This document shows positions 1 through 6,373 of a DNA stretch of 6,373 bases, piece by piece. This DNA is from Chromatiaceae bacterium (lineage in GTDB: Bacteria > Pseudomonadota > Gammaproteobacteria > Chromatiales > Chromatiaceae). Location of the stretch: positions 1 through 6,373 of the forward strand of contig DTXR01000107.1 of NCBI GenBank assembly GCA_012962365.1. Direction: 5' to 3'. Made by a program: the position numbers and the translations under genes. Every line of letters starts with the position of its first letter. The first letter of the stretch is position 1. The notes under the pieces were generated by a model. It had not been told where the DNA came from, made no database searches, and worked only from the letters and a program-made list of their open reading frames with translations.

Positions 1-2241
1 ATAGAAGCTATTGCCACTATTTTTGGAAGGACATGTCAATTTGCTTCCGTCCCAGTGCTTGATCGCGCTGTGGCGTACAACCTGCCATCGGGTTTTTCCG
101 GAAAGATCCGGAAAACGTCCTACATAATAGTGATCACCGGATTCCTTTCCGAAGCTGGATGCCTTGATCTTCTTCAGCACGATTTCTGCAGCAAGATGCT
201 GAAATGCGGGCAGATCCAATTCTATTCCGTTTACATTGTAGCGACAATGCCCGGCGTTTCCTGAGACACCGTTGGCAGTCTGTTCAATCTCGATGACCTC
301 GACGCCCCAGGGACGGTCTTCGCCAAAACCGACAAAATCGCGCTCCTTGCAGGAGGAAAGACGGTCTGCCCTGTTGATTGCGGGAGAGATGGTGATTTTC
401 CGCCCGGCATCAAAAAGGTAGCAGGGTGCTTCCGGTACATAGGCGATTCCCACCCCCAGTTCAAGCTCGGGAAGCCCCATTTGCCGGCTTTCCAGGTTTC
501 TTTTCACTACCAGGTCGATGATGTCATAGGCCAGCCCGCAGGCCCGGGCCACAACCTGAGAGGGCGGATTGGCGTGCTCCAGGAGCATCAGGATGACCGC
601 ATCGCCTTCCACGAACACTTTTTCCGCGCCGTATGTCTGCAACAGTGAATTGATCGGGTCGAACAGGTTCTGGCTGAAATAGGATGCGGGGTTCAAACCC
701 TCCCTGAGCATACTCGTGGTAAGTTCGGTGGAACCACGAAGATCGGCCTTGATAATCACATGCCCCTTCACCTCCGGTGCCTGCCCCTCTTCCTGGAGGG
801 AAAACTCCTGTAACAGGGCATTCGCGCGGGACAGTGCCAGTTCCTTGGGCTTGTCCAGCAATCGGATGAGATCCATGGCCCGGTACAACTCCCAGGCAAG
901 CTTCAGATCACGACGCAGGCTCGCATAACCTTCCAGCACCTTGATCAGCCAGGCCCTGCGTTGCGCCGCATCGGAATGCTTGATTTCCTTGTGTACGGAA
1001 TTCATGCGCTGCACGTACAGGTCCAGGTCTGAAATGTCCTTGAACTGCTGCAGAATGGGAATCAGCTCTTTTTTGCTGCGGCCACCGAGCACATACTCAT
1101 AAACCAGACGCAACGCACCCTTTCTTCCCAGACTCCGGTACAGATCCGGCAGCAAGGCACTGGCAAAGGTCATTTCCAGAATGCCGTTCTTCTGCAGGCT
1201 GGTCTCAAGCTCTTCCAGCAAATTGTCCTGGAATTCACGCCAGCGCTTCTGGCTCCAGAACCCCGGCTGGCCTCTTTCTCCGTCTCCGCCCGTCAGCCAG
1301 GACAGGTTGGCTGGATCATCGAACCAACTGCTTTCCATACGCTGATACTCGGACTGGGACATCACGGCGCGCAGATAAGCCTCTGCCTGTGCATAGGTGG
1401 GAAAGTCGCCCTTGTCCCGCCGCAACTGCAGCGCATTCAAATTGTCATTCTGTTCCGGAGAGAGACGGCGAACCGGGCAGTCCGGCAACCAGCGGCACAG
1501 CACATCGAGCACCAGCTGTTCGAAGGTTCTGAACATTTCCGGCTTGAGCAGCAGAAAGGGATAGACCTCGATAAACGCAGCTTCATCACTCAGGTCACTC
1601 AGTTGCAGCAGCGGATTGAACAGCATTTCCTCGGCTACCGGCCATGAGAGGGCAAGGATGCTCTTCCTGTGCTTGCGCGTTACGACTTCCATGCTGCGCA
1701 GCTGATCAATGAGATCGCGGCTGACCAGATAGCGCAACATGGGTTGATGACGGCTGAAGCGCCAGAGTTTCTCATGCCGGGACACCAGGTCGCCACCGGA
1801 AAGCTCCCCAACGGTGGAGCCCATGTCGAAACCGTCCCGGCAATCCTGCAGTTGCCGATCGACGCTCAGATAGATTTGCTTGACAACGGACAGAATAAAC
1901 AGCTGGTACACTTCCCGTCGAGACGATTGCCTCGCTCTTAGTGCGACCGCATTGCTCAGTTGATTGAACACGTCATGGAAAGTTTCCGATGCCGCACCAT
2001 CCTGTATCAGGAGATCGTTGCTCATGGGCATCTGCAGTGTGCGCATGTGGCGCGCCATGCTGGAAATCACACTCGTCTCGATAGCATGCGTCAGCTTGGG
2101 CTCAAGACGCACATCGATACGGGTATTGTCCATACCCATGGGAAAGGTATCCAGTCGCAGGGACTTTCTCTTGGGAACGGTCAGCTCATCCTGCAGCAAC
2201 GCCGCAGACCCCTTGTCGCCGGAACTGCCCATCATTGCCAT
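1..2241 (-). CDS. Large protein with class III nucleotide-cyclase-like domain (3' end missing)
   Basis: I translated the minus strand from the ATG at 2241 and found 747 codons without a stop up to the window edge, so the C-terminus is missing. The start follows AGGAG closely. Residues 1 to about 480 are mostly helical, with no signal peptide or membrane segment, and match no family I recognise; a likely helical linker (about 445-485) leads into the next part. Residues about 493-640 resemble the class III adenylyl/guanylyl cyclase core. D500 (in ADLRGSTEL) and D547 (in VFVEGDAV) fit the two metal aspartates, 47 residues apart. LGVGIAY (595-601) fits the central strand, and N623 and R627 in INRADR fit the transition-state pair. 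F543 and I616 occupy the positions that are usually Lys and Asp and select the base, so the substrate is uncertain and the domain may be inactive. About 110 further residues follow. The domain assignment is by motif only. It is transcribed divergently from a small exported protein. Confidence 0.8.
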   Translation of the reverse strand, partial: MAMMGSSGDKGSAALLQDELTVPKRKSLRLDTFPMGMDNTRIDVRLEPKLTHAIETSVISSMARHMRTLQMPMSNDLLIQDGAASETFHDVFNQLSNAVALRARQSSRREVYQLFILSVVKQIYLSVDRQLQDCRDGFDMGSTVGELSGGDLVSRHEKLWRFSRHQPMLRYLVSRDLIDQLRSMEVVTRKHRKSILALSWPVAEEMLFNPLLQLSDLSDEAAFIEVYPFLLLKPEMFRTFEQLVLDVLCRWLPDCPVRRLSPEQNDNLNALQLRRDKGDFPTYAQAEAYLRAVMSQSEYQRMESSWFDDPANLSWLTGGDGERGQPGFWSQKRWREFQDNLLEELETSLQKNGILEMTFASALLPDLYRSLGRKGALRLVYEYVLGGRSKKELIPILQQFKDISDLDLYVQRMNSVHKEIKHSDAAQRRAWLIKVLEGYASLRRDLKLAWELYRAMDLIRLLDKPKELALSRANALLQEFSLQEEGQAPEVKGHVIIKADLRGSTELTTSMLREGLNPASYFSQNLFDPINSLLQTYGAEKVFVEGDAVILMLLEHANPPSQVVARACGLAYDIIDLVVKRNLESRQMGLPELELGVGIAYVPEAPCYLFDAGRKITISPAINRADRLSSCKERDFVGFGEDRPWGVEVIEIEQTANGVSGNAGHCRYNVNGIELDLPAFQHLAAEIVLKKIKASSFGKESGDHYYVGRFPDLSGKTRWQVVRHSAIKHWDGSKLTCPSKNSGNSFY

Positions 2242-2246
2242 GTATT

Positions 2247-2251
2247 CTCCT
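2247..2251 (-). promoter_or_regulatory. Shine-Dalgarno of the cyclase-like gene
   Basis: The minus strand reads AGGAGAATACATG, with AGGAG five bases before the ATG at 2241. This decides the start of the long open frame. The in-frame ATGs a few codons further in (residues 3 and 4) are less well spaced. Confidence 0.8.
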
Positions 2252-2278
2252 CAGCTGTTCATCGCGGGATTGTCAACC

Positions 2279-2310
2279 TGGGGTATCATCCAATGGAACA
2301 ATGTACCCCA
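2279..2310. repeat. 7-bp inverted repeat in the divergent intergenic region
   Basis: TGGGGTA (2279-2285) and TACCCCA (2304-2310) are perfect inverted arms separated by 18 bp, with centres 25 bp apart. The spacer contains a small CCA-A-TGG palindrome (2290-2296). The repeat sits just upstream of the -35 region of the plus-strand promoter and 38 bp upstream of the cyclase-like ATG. It could be an operator for a dimeric regulator controlling either divergent gene. As RNA it would form a hairpin with a large loop, and on the plus strand T6 follows three bases after the right arm, so a weak terminator cannot be excluded. The function is inference. Confidence 0.4.
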
Positions 2311-2315
2311 ACCTT

Positions 2316-2344
2316 TTTTCACAGTCTAACCCTTGAACTATAAT
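2316..2344 (+). promoter_or_regulatory. Sigma70-type promoter for the exported-protein gene
   Basis: A perfect TATAAT lies at 2339-2344. Two overlapping -35 candidates exist: TTTTCA (2316-2321) at 17-bp spacing, and TTCACA (2318-2323, five of six to consensus) at 15 bp. Transcription would start near 2351, giving a leader of about 20 nt before the ATG at 2372. There are no other consensus-quality boxes in this intergenic region for the plus strand. Confidence 0.6.
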
Positions 2345-2371
2345 TGGAAAAAACAACCAGTAGCCATTTTC

Positions 2372-2926
2372 ATGAAAAAGATTCTGCAAGCCATCATCCT
2401 GTTCTTGTTCATCGGCCCGGCGAACGCCAGCGACTGGGACAACCCCAACCCCTTTGTAGACATGATGCGTTCCATGCTGGATGTCTTTGAAATGATGCAG
2501 CTGTACCAGAACTTTTCCGGGAACCTCGGGCATAACCCCAACCCATCCCGATACCCGAAATACATTCAGCCCTATTCTCCCATGTCCCCGAATACACCAC
2601 CTTCAGACCAACCGGCAGACAGCAGGCTGGAAGGTGCCTGGGCAAGTCAGAACCGCATCCTGCTGGCCATCAAACAGCAGTATGCCCGCATGTACTGGTC
2701 ACGGGAACAATACCGGGATTTCTATATCGAGATCCTCCCCGAACACCTGAAGTTCAAAGATGCCACCACAGGACAGGTGCAGGCATTTGAATACCGGATT
2801 CAGGACGATCAGCTGGCGCTTCGAGACGACAAGGGGCGGGTGATCCAGTTCTTTCGCCTGAACACGAAAGAGCCCCTTCCAGACAGGGAAACTGAACCCA
2901 ATTTCTGGGATCCTAACGTAAACTGA
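2372..2926 (+). CDS. Small exported protein of unknown function
   Basis: This is a 184-residue protein starting MKKILQAIILFLFIGPANA, a typical Sec signal peptide: two Lys, a hydrophobic core (residues 4-14) and an ANA site predicting cleavage after A19. The mature part begins with a Met-rich amphipathic helix (about 28-48), followed by a Pro/Asn-rich linker (about 55-83). A C-terminal domain (about 85-163) alternates strands and turns, starting LEGAW and ending FFRL, like a small beta-sheet or lipocalin-type fold; that resemblance is only impressionistic. There are no cysteines or lipobox, so it is probably a soluble periplasmic or secreted protein. I prefer the ATG over an in-frame TTG 13 codons upstream, because the TTG would put residues ahead of the signal peptide and lies upstream of the predicted transcription start. 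No convincing Shine-Dalgarno precedes the ATG. Its last 14 bp overlap the 3' end of the opposing TSUP gene. I do not recognise the family. Confidence 0.8.
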   Translation: MKKILQAIILFLFIGPANASDWDNPNPFVDMMRSMLDVFEMMQLYQNFSGNLGHNPNPSRYPKYIQPYSPMSPNTPPSDQPADSRLEGAWASQNRILLAIKQQYARMYWSREQYRDFYIEILPEHLKFKDATTGQVQAFEYRIQDDQLALRDDKGRVIQFFRLNTKEPLPDRETEPNFWDPNVN

Positions 2927-3716
2927 TGCAGATAAGGCGCAGACCAACGCCCAGCAGTAACAGAGCAAACCCTTTTTTCAGCTGGGAAACCGGCAGGCCA
3001 TGCGCCAAACGGGCGCCAAAGGGGGCAGTTAGTACAGCAAACGCCCCCACAACAATCACAGCGGGCCAATACACGAACCCGGTGGATAACCCCACCCCGG
3101 CTCCTTCTCCAATCAACATGAACCCCAGTGTGCCGGCAATGGCAATGGGTAACCCGCAAGCTGCCGAAGTAGCCACCGCCAGGGGCAGGCTTTTTCCTTG
3201 CCAGACCAGAAACGGCACTGTCATGGTCCCGCCACCAATACCCACCAGACCCGATACGGTGCCTATGGCTGCACCCACGGGAAAAAACAGGCGCGCACCA
3301 ACAGAGCGTCTCTTACCCGCTTTTGGCACCGACCCGATAAGCATCTGACACGCCACTATCAGCAGAAAAGACCCGAACAGTATTTTCAACAAATCGGTGC
3401 TGAACCTGGAGGCCAGCCAGGCACCTGCCAACGCACCCAGCATCAACCCGGGCGCCAAACTGAACACCACTGGCCAGTCTACAGCTCCCCGCCGATGATG
3501 TGCCCACATGGATGCGATCGCGACTGGAACGATGATGGCAAGGGAGCTACCGATAGCAAGATGTGACAGGAAAGTAGCATCGAAGCCTTGCAGATGAAAC
3601 AGTAGAAGCAGACCCGGAACAATCACCAGCCCGCCACCAATACCCATCAGACCGGCAAGCACACCGGCCAGTGCGCCCAGCAGGACATACAGAACATGGT
3701 GAAGCTCAAGCCCCAC
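2913..3716 (-). CDS. TSUP family (TauE/SafE) membrane transporter
   Basis: This 267-residue, highly hydrophobic protein consists of two homologous halves. Each carries the family hallmark Gly-rich motif, GIGGG at residues 25-29 (LMGIGGGLVIVP) and at 159-163 (LVGIGGGTMTVP). About eight membrane segments can be drawn: around 9-40, 54-72, 82-104, 108-128, 143-170, 178-203, 212-235 and 247-265. A short basic loop (131-142, KAGKRR) separates the halves. TSUP proteins export or import sulfite, sulfoacetate, thiosulfate or other organic anions; the substrate cannot be read from this sequence. I chose the GTG at 3716 because a perfect GGAGGT lies six bases before it. An upstream ATG at 3776 would add 20 poorly conserved-looking residues behind a weak ribosome site. 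It follows proB on the same strand after 113 nt, and its end overlaps the convergent exported-protein gene. Confidence 0.88.
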   Translation of the reverse strand: MGLELHHVLYVLLGALAGVLAGLMGIGGGLVIVPGLLLLFHLQGFDATFLSHLAIGSSLAIIVPVAIASMWAHHRRGAVDWPVVFSLAPGLMLGALAGAWLASRFSTDLLKILFGSFLLIVACQMLIGSVPKAGKRRSVGARLFFPVGAAIGTVSGLVGIGGGTMTVPFLVWQGKSLPLAVATSAACGLPIAIAGTLGFMLIGEGAGVGLSTGFVYWPAVIVVGAFAVLTAPFGARLAHGLPVSQLKKGFALLLLGVGLRLICISLR

Positions 3717-3722
3717 TTGGAA

Positions 3723-3728
3723 ACCTCC
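3723..3728 (-). promoter_or_regulatory. Shine-Dalgarno deciding a GTG start for the TSUP gene
   Basis: The minus strand reads GGAGGT, then TTCCAA, then GTG (3716-3714). This is a full-strength ribosome site at ideal spacing, better than anything before the upstream ATG at 3776. Confidence 0.75.
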
Positions 3729-3789
3729 GAAGAAGTTGCCGCCCCGGCACAGGCAGAAACCCAGGTAATTTGTCATTCCAGTATCCGGT

Positions 3790-3828
3790 CTGCATCAGAA
3801 TGCAGCAGACGGAATGAACCACAGGTTC
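3790..3828 (-). other. Two short hairpins in the proB-TSUP gap
   Basis: GAACC-ACA-GGTTC (3816-3828) starts two bases beyond the proB stop codon. CTGCAT-CAGA-ATGCAG (3790-3805) follows. Both are perfect small stems, but neither has a T-run after it on the minus strand, so they are not typical rho-independent terminators. They could stabilise the 3' end of the proB message or partly attenuate read-through into the TSUP gene. No consensus promoter is evident in the gap. Confidence 0.35.
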
Positions 3829-3829
3829 C

Positions 3830-4953
3830 CTACAGGACAACCAGATTGTCCCGATGAATCAGTTCTTCCTCATCCATGTAACCCAGAATCTGCTCAAAGT
3901 TTCTGCTGGGCTCACCAGTGATCTGACGGGCTTCATCAGAAGAATAGTTCACCAGACCCCGCGCTACTTCATTCCCTTTCTGATCGACACACACCACCAT
4001 TTCCCCCCTGGAGAACTGGCCATCGACTGCGGTGACGCCAACCGACAACAGGCTGGACCCGGAGTTGCGCAGCTTATTCACCGCACCGGAATCCAGAATC
4101 AAACGCCCATGGGCCTGCAACTGGGCCGCCAGCCAGCGCTTGCGTGCCGCATCAGGCTCTTGCGTGGGCACAAGCAGCGTGCCCAGCGGCTTACCCTCGG
4201 TGATACCACGCAGGGCATCACCATCCTTGCCCGAAGTGATGATGGTTGCCGTCCCGGAACGCGCCGCCAGCCTTGCCGCCCGCAGCTTGGTCCGCATGCC
4301 ACCACTGCCCAGGGTTCCACGGGAATTCCCCGCGAAACTGTCGAGGCGGGTATCGTCGACACGGGCATGCTCGATAAGCCTGGCATCGGGCGAAGTGCGC
4401 GGGTCAGCATCGAACAGCCCGTTCTGATCCGTAAGCAGTATCAGCAGATCAGCTTCGATGAGATTCGCCACCAGGGCGGCCAGCGTGTCGTTGTCGCCAA
4501 AACGCAATTCCTCATTGGCCACGACATCGTTTTCGTTCACCACGGGCACGACCCCCAGAGACAGCAGCGTCTGCAAAGTACTGCGCGCATTGAGGTAACG
4601 TCTTCGGTCGGACAGGTCATCATGGGTAACCAATACCTGAGCCGTATGGCGTCCCCGGCGCTGAAAACAACTTTCCCAGGCCTGCACCAGTCCCATCTGG
4701 CCAATAGCCGCGGCGGCTTGCAATTCGTGCAGAGTTTCCGGCCGCTGGTCCCAGCCCATGCGGCACATGCCTTCAGCTACCGCACCGGAAGAAACCAGCA
4801 CCAGCTCGTTGCCTTGCTCAAGCCAATCGGCCATCTGATCCACCCAACCCCCAAGAGCCTGACGATCCAGCCCGCGGCCTTCTGCCGTGAGTAAAGCACT
4901 GCCGATCTTCACGACCCAGCGCCGGGTTTTGGATATACTGTCTCTCGTAATCA

Positions 4954-4954
<1 letters not shown>
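3830..4954 (-). CDS. proB: Glutamate 5-kinase (gamma-glutamyl kinase), with PUA domain
   Basis: ProB phosphorylates L-glutamate with ATP to gamma-glutamyl phosphate, the first and feedback-controlled step of proline synthesis in the cytoplasm. The 374-residue protein has the usual two-domain form. The amino-acid-kinase domain (about 10-260) shows VVKIGS (14-19), SSGAVA (55-60), VVNENDVV (138-145), FGDNDTLAA (152-160), [14 protein letters not shown] (173-186) and GSGGMRTKL (216-224), which cover the phosphate, glutamate and ATP sites. The C-terminal PUA domain (about 283-365) includes [11 protein letters not shown] and [10 protein letters not shown], as in E. coli-type ProB. The ATG shares its A with the TGA of obgE and has no strong Shine-Dalgarno, so translation is probably coupled to obgE. 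proA is not in the window, so the partner gene lies elsewhere. No key motif is missing. Confidence 0.97.
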
Positions 4955-6073
<1,119 letters not shown>

Positions 6074-6100
6074 CTTTCAACAGATGATGCTGAAAAGCGA

Positions 6101-6358
6101 TCAGGCAGAAACCACGCTCACGAACTGGCGCTTTCTGGGACCCTTTTTCTCGAACTTCACTACGCCGTCATTGAGCGCATACAAGGTGTGATCACGACCA
6201 CAACCGACATTCACGCCGGGGTGCACTTTGGTGCCACGCTGGCGGATGATGATACCGCCGGCCTTGATGGCCTGGCCGCCGTAGATCTTCACGCCAAGAC
6301 GTTTGGATTCTGAATCGCGGCCGTTTCTGGAACTACCGCCTGCTTTCTTATGTGCCAT
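6101..6358 (-). CDS. rpmA: 50S ribosomal protein bL27
   Basis: bL27 sits near the peptidyl-transferase centre of the large subunit, where its flexible N-terminus reaches the tRNA ends. The 85-residue protein is complete and of normal length. It has the N-terminus [19 protein letters not shown], then [23 protein letters not shown] (split around residues 22-44), the HPG and [12 protein letters not shown] core, and the basic stretch [10 protein letters not shown] before the end. The mature-type N-terminus, with no cleavable leader as found in Firmicutes, fits a proteobacterium. AAGGAG lies eight bases before the ATG. In most proteobacteria rplU (bL21) lies just upstream; here it would be beyond the right edge. 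Confidence 0.98.
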   Translation of the reverse strand: MAHKKAGGSSRNGRDSESKRLGVKIYGGQAIKAGGIIIRQRGTKVHPGVNVGCGRDHTLYALNDGVVKFEKKGPRKRQFVSVVSA

Positions 6359-6366
6359 GCTCTATT

Positions 6367-6372
6367 CTCCTT
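6367..6372 (-). promoter_or_regulatory. Shine-Dalgarno of rpmA
   Basis: AAGGAG lies eight bases before the rpmA ATG at 6358. It is a strong site, in contrast to obgE and proB downstream, which have none. Confidence 0.75.
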
Positions 6373-6373
6373 C

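Noticed and set aside
1..2241. The cyclase-like gene as part of an anti-phage Pycsar system.
   Set aside because: Pycsar cyclases are much smaller and sit next to a cyclic-nucleotide-binding effector, usually with membrane segments. Here the visible neighbour is an exported protein, and the other side is off the window, so there is no support beyond the altered base pocket.
2271..2276. A perfect TTGACA on the minus strand upstream of the cyclase-like gene.
   Set aside because: At 16-18 bp downstream only GAGG-type sequence (the Shine-Dalgarno area) is found, with no -10 resemblance, so I do not call a promoter.
1669..2343. Three overlapping plus-strand open frames of 90-127 codons.
   Set aside because: They lie mostly opposite the continuous 747-codon minus-strand frame, which has a strong ribosome site and cyclase motifs.
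3854..4894. A 346-codon open frame on the plus strand opposite proB.
   Set aside because: It lies entirely over the well-conserved proB coding sequence and its translation is low in complexity and rich in Gln/His/Arg, as expected of an antisense shadow frame.

Overview
The window looks like ordinary chromosome from a gammaproteobacterium. It carries the conserved block rpmA-obgE-proB, all read on the minus strand from right to left, with bL27 in the short [10 protein letters not shown] form and an ObgE and ProB of normal length. G+C looks to be in the mid-50s by eye. The lineage cannot be fixed further. A sulfur-oxidising Chromatiales-like bacterium would fit the TSUP-family transporter, but that is only a guess.

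Right side (about 3830-6373, minus strand): rpmA (ribosomal protein bL27) is closed by a strong rho-independent terminator. obgE (ribosome-assembly GTPase) follows, with a perfect TATAAT unusually close to its ATG and no visible Shine-Dalgarno. proB (glutamate 5-kinase with PUA domain) overlaps the obgE stop by one base (TGATG), so the two are probably translationally coupled.

Middle (2913-3829, minus strand): a 113-nt gap with two small hairpins leads to an eight-helix-type TSUP (TauE/SafE) permease. Its start is best placed at a GTG behind a perfect GGAGGT. Its 3' end overlaps tail-to-tail, by 14 bp, with a plus-strand gene for a small exported protein of unknown function (2372-2926).

Left side (1-2371): a divergent intergenic region of about 130 bp separates the exported-protein gene from a large minus-strand gene that runs off the left edge. 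It holds a good plus-strand promoter and a 7-bp inverted repeat. The minus-strand gene is open for 747 codons with no stop. It encodes a soluble-looking protein with a long uncharacterised N-terminal region and a class III nucleotide-cyclase-like domain near residues 493-640. The metal-binding aspartates and the transition-state Asn/Arg appear conserved, but the two positions that normally read the purine base are hydrophobic. This gene, together with its divergently transcribed exported neighbour, is the least ordinary part of the window. Everything to its right is well-known housekeeping.
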